NCBI RefSeq assembly: GCF_010731875.1
Contig: NZ_AP022595.1
Location: 2,790,001-2,854,000, forward strand
Origin: Mycolicibacterium sarraceniae
GTDB taxonomy: Bacteria > Actinomycetota > Actinomycetes > Mycobacteriales > Mycobacteriaceae
DNA: 64,000 bases
Reading direction: 5' to 3'
Program-made: the position numbers and the translations under genes
In this document: one piece after another, positions 1-8,732 of the stretch
Numbering within the stretch: position 1 is the stretch's first letter
Layout: each line of letters opens with the position of its first letter
Notes under the pieces: generated by a model
Told to the model about the DNA's origin: nothing
The model's input: the letters and a program-made list of their open reading frames with translations, nothing else
The model's database searches: none

Positions 1-499
1 GGCCGAGCACGTAATCGGTTGTCACGCCGTACTTTACGCAGCACAACCCGCCGGCGTTGGTGGCGATATTGCCGCCGATACTGCAAATCTCGAACGACGA
101 CGGATCGGGCGGGTACCACAGCCCGTACTCCGCGACGGCCTTCTTCACCTCGGCATTGAGCAGCCCTGGTTGCACGACGGCGGTGCGGGTCACCGGGTCG
201 ACGGTGATATCGCGCATCTTCTCCGTCGACAGCACGATCCCACCGTTGACGGCCGTCGCCCCGCCGGACAAGCCGGTGCCCGCCCCGCGCGGCACCACCG
301 CGATGCGGTTCTCCGACGCCCAACGCAACACCGTCTGCACCTCTTCGGTGCGGCTGGGCCGGACCACCGCCAACGGCGTGCCGGCCGCGGGATCAGCGGC
401 CCGGTCCTGGCGGTAGGAGGCCACGATGTCCGGGTCGGTGACGACGACCCCGTCGGGCAGTTCGGCGGCCAGGCCGGCCACAGCGCTCATCGCCGCCAT
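1..499 (-). CDS. FAD-linked oxidase, GlcD-like (N-terminal part, cut by window start)
   Basis: Only the first ~166 codons are inside the window; the 3' end lies before position 1. The visible protein has the N-terminal half of a PCMH-type FAD-binding domain: VVPRGAGTGLSGGA (the FAD pyrophosphate loop) followed by CSIGGNIATNAGG, both typical of glycolate/D-lactate dehydrogenase GlcD relatives. Such enzymes oxidise 2-hydroxy acids using FAD. The ATG at 499 (MAAMSAV) was chosen; a second in-frame ATG lies at 490. It sits just downstream of the Tap-like efflux gene on the same strand with a 9-bp gap, matching Rv1257c next to Rv1258c. The exact substrate cannot be told from this fragment. Confidence 0.85.
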   Translation of the reverse strand, partial: MAAMSAVAGLAAELPDGVVVTDPDIVASYRQDRAADPAAGTPLAVVRPSRTEEVQTVLRWASENRIAVVPRGAGTGLSGGATAVNGGIVLSTEKMRDITVDPVTRTAVVQPGLLNAEVKKAVAEYGLWYPPDPSSFEICSIGGNIATNAGGLCCVKYGVTTDYVLG

Positions 500-508
500 G
501 GTGCCATC

Positions 509-1750
509 CTAAGCGTGGGTCGGCTGCGACTCGGGCTCATCGTCGAGTTCCCGCAGCGCGGGCAGCCACGGGCACAACACGCCGATCACCAGGATCGGCA
601 CCGCCAGCACCAGGAATGTCACCTTCAGACCGAAGGTGTCGACGAGCGGGCCGGCCAATGTGAACCCGATAGGGCCGGCGGCGTAGGTCATCGAGGTCAT
701 CACCCCGACCACTCGGCCGCGCAGGTGCTCGGGGGTGCGGTACTGCATGACCGAGTTGTAGATCGGCCCGATCGGTCCGTAGACCAGGCCGACCACAGCG
801 GCGAACGACAGGATCACCGGCAATGGGGGCAGGAACGCGATGACGGCCACCGCGATGCCGAACGTCAGCACCGCTGTCAGCACGGTCCGGCGCTTGCTGG
901 AGATCTTCGACAGCACCGTCCAGCTCAGCGCCCCGATCAGCCCGCCGATGGACAGGGCCATCAGCACCCAGCCCAGCTGGGCCGGCTCATTGCGGTCGGT
1001 GAAGTACTTGGGGAACAGCACGCTTTCCATCGGCAGGTACAGCCCGGTGACGGCCAGGTCGATCAGGCCGAGCGTGCGCAGCACCCGGCTGCGCCAGACG
1101 AACTTCAACCCCTCCAGGACGCCGGAAACCACACTGTCCGGGAGCTTTTCGCGTGCGGGACGGCCGGTGCCCTCGAGTCGCAGCAATCCCATCGTCAGGA
1201 TCGCCAACCCGAACAGTGCGCAGGTGACCCACATGGTGTTGACCCCGCCGAGCGTGGCGATGAGCAGACCGCCGATGCCCGGCCCGGTGATGTAGGCCAG
1301 GTTGAACACCGCCTCGTAGACGCTGTTGGTGTGGTCGCGGGTCCACCCCGCCTTTTCGGCGGCCTCGGGCAGCATCGATTGTCGCGCGGTCATACCGGCC
1401 GGATCGAAGAACGCGCCCAGGGCGGCCAGCGCCGCCAGCACCAGGGTGTTCAGCACGTCGGTGCCGAAGGCGATGGCCAGCAGCGGGATCGCTGCGACGG
1501 CGATGGCCGAGAGCGCATCGGAGAGCATCGCCACCAGCCGCCGGCCGATGAAGTCGACGGCGGTGCCGGCGATGAGGGTGGCGAACAGCAGGGGCAGCGT
1601 CGCCGCGCCGGCGACGATCGAGGCGTCCACCGCGCTTCCGGTGCGCTGCAGCACTAGCCACGGGAACGCGACCATGGAGATTCCGTTCGCGCCCGCGGCC
1701 AGGAAGGCCGAGGACAGGATCAGCAGCGCGGGGAGGCGCGTGTTGGTCAC
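509..1750 (-). CDS. tap: MFS multidrug efflux transporter, Tap family
   Basis: A 413-aa major facilitator protein with about 12 hydrophobic segments and the loop-2 signature [11 protein letters not shown] (motif A) near residue 70. Length and neighbours match mycobacterial Tap (Rv1258c), an inner-membrane drug/proton antiporter linked to low-level aminoglycoside and tetracycline resistance. I chose the GTG at 1750 ([10 protein letters not shown]), which puts the first membrane helix close to the N-terminus. The reading frame is open upstream to 1822, but that extension is hydrophilic and would overlap the divergent uracil glycosylase start at 1805. The substrate range in this species is not visible from sequence. 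Confidence 0.85.
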   Translation of the reverse strand: MTNTRLPALLILSSAFLAAGANGISMVAFPWLVLQRTGSAVDASIVAGAATLPLLFATLIAGTAVDFIGRRLVAMLSDALSAIAVAAIPLLAIAFGTDVLNTLVLAALAALGAFFDPAGMTARQSMLPEAAEKAGWTRDHTNSVYEAVFNLAYITGPGIGGLLIATLGGVNTMWVTCALFGLAILTMGLLRLEGTGRPAREKLPDSVVSGVLEGLKFVWRSRVLRTLGLIDLAVTGLYLPMESVLFPKYFTDRNEPAQLGWVLMALSIGGLIGALSWTVLSKISSKRRTVLTAVLTFGIAVAVIAFLPPLPVILSFAAVVGLVYGPIGPIYNSVMQYRTPEHLRGRVVGVMTSMTYAAGPIGFTLAGPLVDTFGLKVTFLVLAVPILVIGVLCPWLPALRELDDEPESQPTHA

Positions 1751-1804
1751 TGGGTAGAGCCTAGTTTTCTCGCGGACGGCCGCGTGCGGGGGCACTGTGG
1801 ACCG

Positions 1805-2632
1805 GTGACCCTCCACGCCCATCCGCGCACCGGGGTGCCGTTCGAATCACCGGTACCTCCTGGGACGGGCTGGCCGGGCGATCCCGCGACGGCGCGGACG
1901 CCGGTGGCAGTCGACGCCGCTCAGGTGGCCACACTCGCCGCGGCGGCCGGCGATCTGGCCGATCTCGATGCCCTGGTCAGCGTCTGCCGGGCCTGCCCAC
2001 GGTTGGTTGCGTGGCGCGAGGAGGTGGCGATCGCCAAGCGGCGCTCGTTCGCGGACCAGCCGTACTGGGGCAGGCCGATCACCGGGTGGGGCGCGGCGCG
2101 GCCGAAGATTCTGGTGCTGGGACTGGCGCCGGCCGCCCAGGGCGGCAACCGCACGGGCCGGGTGTTCACCGGCGACCGCTCCGGGGACCAGCTGTTCGCG
2201 GCGCTGCACCGGGCCGGGCTGGTGAACCAAGCGACGAGCGTCGATGCCGCGGATGGCTTGAGCACCAAGGATATTCGCATCGCCGCAGCGGTCCGGTGCG
2301 CCCCGCCAGCCAACAAGCCGAATCCCGACGAGCGGTCGACGTGCGAGCCATGGCTCAGCGCCGAATGGGCCATGATCGCCCCGTCGGTGCGGGTGATCGT
2401 CACCCTGGGTGGGTTCGGCTGGGAGGCCGCGTTGCGGCTGCTCGCCGATGACCTACTGGGTCCGGGGAAACCGAAATTCGGCCATGGGGCGGTCGTCGAG
2501 CTGACGGCGGGCCGGGTGCTGTTGGGCTGCTATCACCCCAGCCAGCAGAACATGTTCACCGGGCGGCTCACCCCGGCCATGCTCGACGATATCTTCACCG
2601 ACGCCGCCAAGCGGGCCGGCCTGCGGAGGTGA
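1805..2632 (+). CDS. udgB: Family 5 uracil-DNA glycosylase UdgB
   Basis: A 275-aa protein that removes uracil and related deaminated bases from DNA in base excision repair. Four cysteines fit the 4Fe-4S ligands of the family: Cys61 and Cys64 (CRAC) plus Cys165 and Cys180. The uracil-pocket motif [14 protein letters not shown] lies at 106-119 and the C-terminal motif [15 protein letters not shown] at 242-256. The GTG at 1805 was chosen; the frame stays open to an ATG at 1784, but 1805 leaves a clean 54-bp divergent spacer with tap. Synteny matches Rv1259. The next gene begins close by, so the two may be co-transcribed. Confidence 0.93.
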   Translation: MTLHAHPRTGVPFESPVPPGTGWPGDPATARTPVAVDAAQVATLAAAAGDLADLDALVSVCRACPRLVAWREEVAIAKRRSFADQPYWGRPITGWGAARPKILVLGLAPAAQGGNRTGRVFTGDRSGDQLFAALHRAGLVNQATSVDAADGLSTKDIRIAAAVRCAPPANKPNPDERSTCEPWLSAEWAMIAPSVRVIVTLGGFGWEAALRLLADDLLGPGKPKFGHGAVVELTAGRVLLGCYHPSQQNMFTGRLTPAMLDDIFTDAAKRAGLRR

Positions 2633-2670
2633 GGGGAAACAACCACGGCGCTCGTATCGTTGAAGTTGCT

Positions 2671-3702
2671 ATGCGGCTTTCTGTCCTTGACCTTGTTCCG
2701 GTGCGTACCGACCAGACCACCGGCGACGCGCTGGCGGCCACCGTGCGGCTGGCGCAGACCGCCGACCGGCTGGGATTCACCCGCTACTGGGTGGCCGAGC
2801 ATCACAACATGCCGGCGGTCGCGGCTACCAGCCCGCCGGTGATCCTCGCTTACCTTGCTGCCCAGACCACACAGCTGCGACTGGGTTCGGGTGGGGTGAT
2901 GCTGCCCAACCATGCGCCGTTGGCCGTCGCCGAACAGTTCGCGCTGCTGGAGGCTGCGGCTCCGGGCCGCATCGATCTGGGGATCGGCCGCGCGCCGGGT
3001 TCGGACCCGGTGACGTCGATCATGCTGCGTGGCACCCGTGACGATTCCGACATCGAGAACTTTCCGCAGTACCTCGACGATGTCGCGGCGTTGATGAGCG
3101 CGCGCGGCGTGCGCATCCCGATCCGCAACCAGGACTACATCCTCAAGGCCACACCGGCCGCGGTGGAGGAGCCACGGCTGTGGCTGTTGGGCTCGTCGAT
3201 GTATTCAGCGCATCTGGCCGCCGCCAAGGGATTGCCGTACGTATTCGCCCATCACTTCGCCGGACAGGGCACTGTCCAAGCGCTGGCGACCTACCGCTCG
3301 GAGTTCCGGCCGAGCGCCGTGGCCGCCGAGCCGGTGACGTTCATGACCGTGAACGCGGCGGTGGCGCCCACGCGTGCCGAGGCCGAGGCGCTGCTGCTGC
3401 CAAATCTGCAGATGATGGCGCGGCTGCGAACCGGTCAGCCGCTGGGCCCGCTGGATCTCGTGGAAGACGCGGCGGCGCTGACGATGCAACCGCAGGCCGA
3501 GGCGATCATCGCGTCGGGACGCGCCAAGGCCGTCGTCGGCTCGCCGTCGGAGGCGGCCGATCAGGTCCGCGCGGTGGCTTCAGAGTTCGACGTCGACGAG
3601 GTGATGGTCAATCCGGTCGCCTCGGCGTACCGCGGCACCGACCCGCGTACAGCACCCGCGCGTGAGGTCACGCTGGAGCTGCTGGCCAAGGAATTGTTCT
3701 AG
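2671..3702 (+). CDS. LLM-class flavin-dependent monooxygenase (luciferase-like)
   Basis: A 343-aa TIM-barrel protein of the bacterial luciferase superfamily. The N-terminus LSVLDLVPVR and the motifs RYWVAEHHNMP (~46-56) and RLGSGGVMLPNH are typical of the YhbW/MsnO8-like branch that uses FMN or F420 with alkanal-type or unknown substrates. The ATG at 2671 (MRLSVLDLVP) is preferred over an in-frame ATG at 2629 because family members begin right at this beta strand; the earlier start would overlap the udgB stop. The position after udgB is consistent with a short operon. The true substrate is unknown. Confidence 0.85.
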   Translation: MRLSVLDLVPVRTDQTTGDALAATVRLAQTADRLGFTRYWVAEHHNMPAVAATSPPVILAYLAAQTTQLRLGSGGVMLPNHAPLAVAEQFALLEAAAPGRIDLGIGRAPGSDPVTSIMLRGTRDDSDIENFPQYLDDVAALMSARGVRIPIRNQDYILKATPAAVEEPRLWLLGSSMYSAHLAAAKGLPYVFAHHFAGQGTVQALATYRSEFRPSAVAAEPVTFMTVNAAVAPTRAEAEALLLPNLQMMARLRTGQPLGPLDLVEDAAALTMQPQAEAIIASGRAKAVVGSPSEAADQVRAVASEFDVDEVMVNPVASAYRGTDPRTAPAREVTLELLAKELF

Positions 3703-3718
3703 GCCAAGGGTTTTCGGC

Positions 3719-4156
3719 TCAAGGCGTCAGGCGAACCACCGGTATCGGCCGGGTGGTGCCCTTCTGATAATTGCCGTACCGGCCGCCGTTGTTCGAATCG
3801 CAGATCTGCCACAACCGCGCGTAGTCCGGGTCCCCGGGCAGCAGAATGTGTGTGGTCACCGCCAAACGTCTTCTGCCGAGGTTGATTTCGACTTTCGGCT
3901 GGGCTCGCAGGTTGTGGTACCAGGCCGGGTTACGGTCCGCGCCGTTGTTGGACGCAACCACCAGATAGTCGGCGCCGTCCCGATAGTACGCCAGCAGAAT
4001 CGACCGGGGCGCACCTGTTTTCGCGCCAACGGTGTGCAACATCAACGAGGGCGGGACGCCGGGCATCCGGTGCCCGATCCACCCGTTGGTGCGCCGGTAG
4101 ATCGCGTCGTGCACCTTCACGAACGTCATCAGCGCGCTGTCGGCTAGCGAGGTCAT
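3719..4156 (-). CDS. Deazaflavin (F420)-dependent nitroreductase, Ddn family
   Basis: A 145-aa split beta-barrel protein. The sequence TVGAKTGAPRSILLAYY followed by a ...NPAWYHNLRAQPKVEI block is the hallmark of the Ddn/FDOR-A group, which binds coenzyme F420 and reduces quinones or nitroaromatics, often at the membrane face. The start at 4156 (MTSLADSALM) is used; upstream codons open to 4207 overlap the HIT gene. The stop of the HIT gene (4167) is 10 bp upstream, so the two form an operon like Rv1262c-Rv1261c. Mycobacteria make F420, which fits. The physiological substrate is not known. Confidence 0.88.
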   Translation of the reverse strand: MTSLADSALMTFVKVHDAIYRRTNGWIGHRMPGVPPSLMLHTVGAKTGAPRSILLAYYRDGADYLVVASNNGADRNPAWYHNLRAQPKVEINLGRRRLAVTTHILLPGDPDYARLWQICDSNNGGRYGNYQKGTTRPIPVVRLTP

Positions 4157-4166
4157 TTCACCACTC

Positions 4167-4598
4167 TCACGAGGTTGTATCCAGTGCGGCCAGGGCATCG
4201 CGCACAATCCGCCCGGTGGCCTCCCGGTCGGGATCGCGGCGCAGCAGCATGCCTTTGGCCACGGACAGTTTGTCGCCGTCGCGCCGCGGGATCACGTGCA
4301 GGTGGATGTGGAACACCGTTTGCATGGCCGACTTGCCGTCGTTGATCGCGATGTTGTTCCCTGTGGCGCCGAGTTCCGACGCTCGAGTTGCCTGGGCGAT
4401 CTGTTGTCCCACGGCGAGCATCGAGGCCAGCGTTTCCGCGGGTGTGTCGGTCAGGTCGACGCTGTGCCGTTTGGGCAAAACCAGGGTGTGGCCGCGGGTG
4501 AACGGCCGGATATCGAGGATGCCCAGGACGTCGTCGTCCTCGTAGACGCGGATGGCCGGCGCCGTACCGGCGACTATCTCGCAGAACACGCATGCCAT
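4167..4598 (-). CDS. HIT family nucleotide hydrolase/transferase
   Basis: A 143-aa histidine-triad protein. The catalytic HxHxH lies at His97-His99-His101 (FHIHLHVIP), with the N-terminal CVFCEI of the HINT/Fhit-like group and the NDGKSAMQTVFH block before the triad. Family members hydrolyse nucleoside phosphoramidates or dinucleoside polyphosphates in the cytosol. Start ATG at 4598. It is the first gene of a two-gene unit with the Ddn-like protein and diverges from the amidase gene with a 36-bp gap, the same arrangement as Rv1262c/Rv1263. Confidence 0.92.
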   Translation of the reverse strand: MACVFCEIVAGTAPAIRVYEDDDVLGILDIRPFTRGHTLVLPKRHSVDLTDTPAETLASMLAVGQQIAQATRASELGATGNNIAINDGKSAMQTVFHIHLHVIPRRDGDKLSVAKGMLLRRDPDREATGRIVRDALAALDTTS

Positions 4599-4634
4599 CT
4601 CGTCACCGTAGCGGTCGGCGCTAGGCTCGCGCAG

Positions 4635-6026
4635 ATGGACTCCACCGACCTTGCCTTCGCTGGTGCCGCAGAGCAGGCCCGGATGCTCGTCAAGGGCACC
4701 CTCACCGCCCCGGCGGTGTTGGAGCTCTATCTCGAGCGGATCGCGCGCGTGGACCGGGAGTTGCGTGCATATCGGGTGGTGTTCGCCGAACGCGCGCGCC
4801 GGGAGGCCGCGACCGCTCAGGAACTGTTGGACGCCGGCGAACGCAAACCCCTACTGGGCGTGCCGATCGCTATCAAGGACGATGTCGACGTCGCCGGCGA
4901 ATTCACCTGCTACGGCAGCAGTGCGTACGGCATTGCGCCGACGGCCGATGCGGAGGTCGTGCGCCGGCTGCGTGACGCCGGCGCGGTGATCCTGGGCAAG
5001 ACCGCGGTTCCGGAGATGATGCTGTGGCCGTTCACCGAGACGGTGGCCTTCGGCGCCACACACAACCCGTGGGATCTGGCGCGCACTCCCGGCGGCAGCA
5101 GCGGCGGCAGCGGTGCCGCGGTGGCTGCGGGCCTGGCGCCGATGGCGCTCGGCTCGGATGGTGCTGGATCCATTCGCATCCCGGCCACCTGGTGTGGTCT
5201 CTTCGGTCTCAAGCCGCAGCGCGACCGGGTGCCGATGGCGCCGCACGACGACGCCTGGAACGGGCTGTCCGTCAACGGCCCGATGACGCGCACGGTGGAG
5301 GACGCCGCACTGTTCCTGGATGCGACGTCTGCGCTGCCGGTACCGTCGGGCGGGTTCGTCGCGGCCGCGAGCCGGGAGCCGGGACGACTGCGAATTGCGT
5401 TGAGTACCAAGATCCCTCCGACGGTCTTTGGCCGTATCGGCCCGGCGCAGCAGAGGGCACTCGACGGGGTCGAGTCGCTGTTGCGGGATCTGGGCCACGA
5501 GGTGTTCTGGCGGGATCCGGACTATCCGGCGTGGGCGGTCTATGGTCACTTGCTGCCGCGGATGTGGCACGGCGCTTACCGGGATGTCGCTGCGCTGCCG
5601 CACCGCGAACGGCTCGAGGCGAGGACGAAGGGCATCGCCCGGCTCGGGAAGTTGATTCCGGACGCGCGCATCGCCCGCGTGCGGGCCGCTGAGCCTGCAC
5701 TGGCTGCCCGCGTACAGTCGATCTTCGACCACGTCGACGTGCTCATCACACCCGGTACTGCGTTGGGGCCGTCCAGGATTGGCCAATATCAGCACCGGGG
5801 CGGCGTCTCGACGCTGGCGAGGGTCGCCTCGCGGGTGCCGTTCCAAGGCATCTTCAACGCGACCGGCCAACCGGCTGCCGTCGTCCCGTGGGGCCTGGAC
5901 GACGACGGGGTGCCGGTGTCGGTGCAACTGGTTGGCCGGCCTTCGGATGAGGCGACGCTGCTGTCGTTGAGTCACCAGATCGAGACCGCACGTCCGTGGG
6001 CGCATCGCCGGCCACCGGTGTCATAG
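4635..6026 (+). CDS. amiB2: Amidase, amidase-signature family (AmiB2-like)
   Basis: A 463-aa amidase-signature hydrolase. The Ser-cisSer-Lys triad region is visible: the catalytic Lys in VPIAIKDDVD (~80), then the Gly/Ser-rich TPGGSSGGSGAAVAAGLAP with the nucleophile in GGDGAGS-like GSDGAGSIRIPA. These enzymes hydrolyse carboxamides to acids and ammonia. The start at 4635 (MDSTDLAFAG) gives the usual N-terminal helix; a longer open frame upstream runs antisense to the HIT gene and is rejected. Synteny with Rv1263 supports the name. Substrate unknown. Confidence 0.9.
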   Translation: MDSTDLAFAGAAEQARMLVKGTLTAPAVLELYLERIARVDRELRAYRVVFAERARREAATAQELLDAGERKPLLGVPIAIKDDVDVAGEFTCYGSSAYGIAPTADAEVVRRLRDAGAVILGKTAVPEMMLWPFTETVAFGATHNPWDLARTPGGSSGGSGAAVAAGLAPMALGSDGAGSIRIPATWCGLFGLKPQRDRVPMAPHDDAWNGLSVNGPMTRTVEDAALFLDATSALPVPSGGFVAAASREPGRLRIALSTKIPPTVFGRIGPAQQRALDGVESLLRDLGHEVFWRDPDYPAWAVYGHLLPRMWHGAYRDVAALPHRERLEARTKGIARLGKLIPDARIARVRAAEPALAARVQSIFDHVDVLITPGTALGPSRIGQYQHRGGVSTLARVASRVPFQGIFNATGQPAAVVPWGLDDDGVPVSVQLVGRPSDEATLLSLSHQIETARPWAHRRPPVS

Positions 6027-6044
6027 CCGCACAACGCCTTTCGC

Positions 6045-6425
6045 TCATGCCGCGAGTTTGTCGGCGTAGCGCATGGTCTGAGCGGGACTGGTCGACGGGT
6101 GTTCGGCGAAGAGGGTCGCGAAGTCATTGGCCACCATGCTGTCTCGTTCGACGGCCGAATCGAGGCTGCCCGGTCGACGGCACTGCTTGAGCACATCCCA
6201 CACGGCAATGCCGCTCCCGCACAGCGACGGGGATCGCTGCGCATATGGATCGTTGGCGTCGAAGTCGAACAGCTCAGAAGCCAAGTGCCAGAAGACATCT
6301 CGCGGGTTGCTGTAATATTCTCCGGTGGCCAGTGACATAACGCTGGGCATCTTGCCGAGGATCGGCGTGCCGGGGCGGTCGCCGATTATCGGCGAAAATC
6401 CCTGTAGTAGTGGCAACTGGCTCAT
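6045..6425 (-). pseudogene. Truncated DNA-deoxyinosine (hypoxanthine) glycosylase
   Basis: The 126 codons begin like the small DNA-deoxyinosine glycosylases of the UDG fold: GFSPIIG, ILGKMPSVMSLATGEYY, NPRDVFWHL, GIAVWDVLKQCRRPGSLDSA and NDFATLF. Homology stops abruptly after FAEHPS, and the last ~17 residues are unrelated. Full-length members run ~160-170 residues and need a C-terminal NGxKA strand/helix block that is missing here because the frame ends next to amiB2. I read it as a 3'-deleted gene. A shortened but functional protein is unlikely. Confidence 0.6.
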
Positions 6426-6469
6426 CAGGGGAGGTCAAGAAGCTTGTGTGCGTTGTGCACGTGGATTGG

Positions 6470-6826
6470 TCACTCTCCTCGGTTAGCAGGCGGGATCCCG
6501 TCGCTGACCGCCGGCAGCGCTGCAAGGTCTTCGGCTAGTAGTACTAGGACGATCCCCGCGCGAAAGTCGATGGAGCCCCCGGCCAGTGCGAACGTCGCAG
6601 CGCCGACACCGGTTACGGCGATGTTGCCCGCTCCGGCCGTTCCGTGCAGCGACGGTCGGGACAGGGTGGCCACTTTCTCCAAGGCTGGGACGTAGAAGAC
6701 ACCGCTTCCTCCGCCTAGCAGGCCGCCGATTACTCCACCGGTGCATCCGATCCCGAGTTCGGTCCTGGTCTTGGGGGTCGCAGCAGAACCCGTCGTGTTC
6801 TTCTTTCCCAATGATCGGGTGCTCAC
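6470..6826 (-). pseudogene. Truncated TauE/SafE-family sulfite exporter fragment
   Basis: A 118-codon frame from a GTG at 6826. Residues ~26-95 match the first half of TauE/SafE transporters: GCTGGVIGGLLGGGSGVFYVP, SRPSLHGTAGAGN, then a second hydrophobic helix ending in GSIDFRAGIVLVLL. The normal protein has ~250-300 residues and 7-8 helices; here it ends after about three. It lies directly upstream of the broken glycosylase on the same strand, so one deletion-prone patch removed the 3' ends of both genes. The other half is not nearby. Confidence 0.55.
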
Positions 6827-6840
6827 GCGAGCCAAAGTTG

Positions 6841-6870
6841 CACATGTCAGAGAAGTAAATGTCTGATGTG
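6841..6870. repeat. Imperfect inverted repeat in the cyclase upstream region
   Basis: CACATgtCAGA and TCTGATGTG face each other across a 10-base A-rich spacer. The repeat lies about 70 bp before the GTG of the adenylate cyclase gene and just upstream of the TauE remnant. It could be an operator or a short hairpin; it does not match a CRP-type TGTGA-N6-TCACA site. Confidence 0.35.
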
Positions 6871-6938
6871 ACGAGACCATGTGCAAGCTGCCGGCGTCGA
6901 TGACCGCACCCGCGGTGCACGCCGTATACGTTGGGTCG

Positions 6939-8060
6939 GTGAGCGAAGCCGTCGACCCTGAGACCTCCGGGCTGCTCGACGGGCTGACCGGTGATGCTCG
7001 CGCCGAGCGGGCCGAATTGATCGTCTGGTTACTGGACCAGGGCATCACCGCCGAGGAGATCCGGGCATCGTTTGCGCCCATGCTGCTACCGGCTCGCCGG
7101 ATCATCGGTGACGACGGCACGTACCTGTCCGCCCGCCAGATCAGCGAGCGGACGGGCCTGGACATCGACCAGTTGACGAGGTTTCAGCGGGCTAGCGGAC
7201 TTCCCTACGTCGAAGACCCGGACGCCCAGGTATTCATGCGGCCTGACGGGGACACCGCGGTCCACATCAAGCGCTTCCTCGATCTGGGCATCGATCCCGA
7301 CCAGATGCTCACCGTCGTTCGGGTTCTGGCGGAAGGACTTTCGCACGCCGCGGAAGTGATGCGCTACGCCGCGCTGAGTGCGACGCTGCACCCGGGCAGC
7401 TCCGAGCTCGAGATGGCCAAAGGTGTGCAGGAATTCGTCCGTAGCGCCGGGCCGCTGCTCGGCCCAATGATCCAAGACATGCTGATGCTGCAGCTGCGGC
7501 ACGCGATGGAGACCGAAGCGGTCAACTCCAACGAGCGCGCTGCCGGGGCGCCGCTGCCCGGCGCGCGATCGGTGGCGATTGCCTTTGCCGACCTCGTAGG
7601 GTTCACCCGGCTGGGTGAGGAAGTTCCCCCGGAGCAACTCGAGCAGCTGGCCAACCGGCTGGCCGAAGCGGCGCGCGATCTAGCCGTCCCACCCGTGCGA
7701 TTCATCAAGACGATCGGCGATGCGGTGATGTTGGTGTCGACGGATACCGCGGCGCTGCTGGACGCGATGCTCACCCTCGTCGCGGTTATCGATTCCGACG
7801 AGGCACTACCGGAGTTGCGGGCGGGGCTGTCCTACGGTCCGGCGGTGAGTCGCGCCGGTGACTGGTTCGGCAGCCCGGTCAACCTGGCGAGCCGGGTCAC
7901 GTCCGTCGCCCGTCCAGGCTCGGTGTTGCTCTCGGAATCCGCCCGCGAGCAGATCGGGATCGACGAGCACTTCAGGTGGTCCTTCGCCAAGGCGCGCCGC
8001 CTGAAGGGCATCACCGGCGAAGTCAGGTTGTTCCGCGCCCGTCGCGCCGGGACTGAGTGA
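6939..8060 (+). CDS. Class III adenylate cyclase, Rv1264-like, with autoinhibitory N-domain
   Basis: A 373-aa cytosolic cyclase making cAMP from ATP. Residues 1-~205 are the helical regulatory domain that makes Rv1264 pH-responsive; the catalytic domain follows. All expected catalytic positions are present: metal-binding Asp218 (FADLVGFT) and Asp261, adenine-selecting Lys257 (FIKTIGDA) and Asp308, and transition-state Asn315 and Arg319 ([12 protein letters not shown]). The GTG at 6939 ([10 protein letters not shown]) aligns with the known family start better than the in-frame ATG at 6879. Synteny after amiB2 is conserved. It is expected to be active as a homodimer. Confidence 0.92.
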   Translation: MSEAVDPETSGLLDGLTGDARAERAELIVWLLDQGITAEEIRASFAPMLLPARRIIGDDGTYLSARQISERTGLDIDQLTRFQRASGLPYVEDPDAQVFMRPDGDTAVHIKRFLDLGIDPDQMLTVVRVLAEGLSHAAEVMRYAALSATLHPGSSELEMAKGVQEFVRSAGPLLGPMIQDMLMLQLRHAMETEAVNSNERAAGAPLPGARSVAIAFADLVGFTRLGEEVPPEQLEQLANRLAEAARDLAVPPVRFIKTIGDAVMLVSTDTAALLDAMLTLVAVIDSDEALPELRAGLSYGPAVSRAGDWFGSPVNLASRVTSVARPGSVLLSESAREQIGIDEHFRWSFAKARRLKGITGEVRLFRARRAGTE

Positions 8061-8124
8061 GCGTCAGTCGTTCGCCCTCAGCGAATAGCTGGCTCGTATT
8101 CTGTAAGAGAGTAATCATGTAAGC

Positions 8125-8700
8125 ATGAACCATAATCACCCGCACCGTCGGCCCGGCCGCCCCGGTGGCTGGCAGCAGGCCGATCAACCCGACGCCACCG
8201 ACGCCGGCGAATGGTTCGCCGGACGGCTTCCCGACGGCTGGTTCACCGCAGACCCGACCGTGATCGTCGACCGCGAGGAGATCACCGTCGTCGGGCGACT
8301 GCCCGAATCCAGCGATAAGCCCGACAGCGAGGCGCGAGCCTCCGGTCGGGCGTCTCGGTTCCGCGAGGACACTCGTGCCGAGCGGATGCGCATCGCTGAC
8401 GAGGGCCAGGACAGGTATGGCCGCAAGGTCTCCTGGGGCGTCGAAGTCGGGGCGGTCGGCGACGACGGATTTGAGCGGATCCTGTTCACCCACATCGCCG
8501 TTCCGGTCATGACGCGACTCAAGCAGCCCGAGCGTCAGGTGCTCGACACCCTGGTCGACGCCGGGGTCGCCCGGTCGCGCTCTGATGCGCTCGCGTGGTG
8601 CGTACGTCTGGTCGGTGAGCATGCCGACGAGTGGCTGGCCAAGCTGCGTTCGGCGATGTCCGAGGTCGACGACCTACGCGCCGAAGGTCCCGGGGTGTAG
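8125..8700 (+). CDS. Conserved actinobacterial hypothetical protein
   Basis: A 191-aa soluble protein with no signal peptide or membrane segment. The first 35 residues are low complexity (His/Arg/Pro/Gly-rich), followed by a compact block EWFAGRLPDGWF...VTVVGRLPE-like and a C-terminal helical part with RSRSDALAWCVRLVGEHADEWLAKL. That C-terminal block resembles small actinobacterial proteins of unknown function that carry a ribbon-helix-like RSDALAWCV segment, so nucleic-acid binding is possible but unproven. The start codon ATG lies in a short CATG-TAAG-CATG palindrome (8117-8128). It replaces the Rv1265-Rv1271 block of M. tuberculosis at this point. Confidence 0.7.
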   Translation: MNHNHPHRRPGRPGGWQQADQPDATDAGEWFAGRLPDGWFTADPTVIVDREEITVVGRLPESSDKPDSEARASGRASRFREDTRAERMRIADEGQDRYGRKVSWGVEVGAVGDDGFERILFTHIAVPVMTRLKQPERQVLDTLVDAGVARSRSDALAWCVRLVGEHADEWLAKLRSAMSEVDDLRAEGPGV

Positions 8701-8732
8701 GTCACCTCGCCATCGGCCACAAGACGCGAACG

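Noticed and set aside
170..1657. Long + strand open frame of ~495 codons opposite tap
   Set aside because: Extremely His/Arg/Gln/Gly-rich with no domain; it is the antisense image of the GC-rich tap gene.
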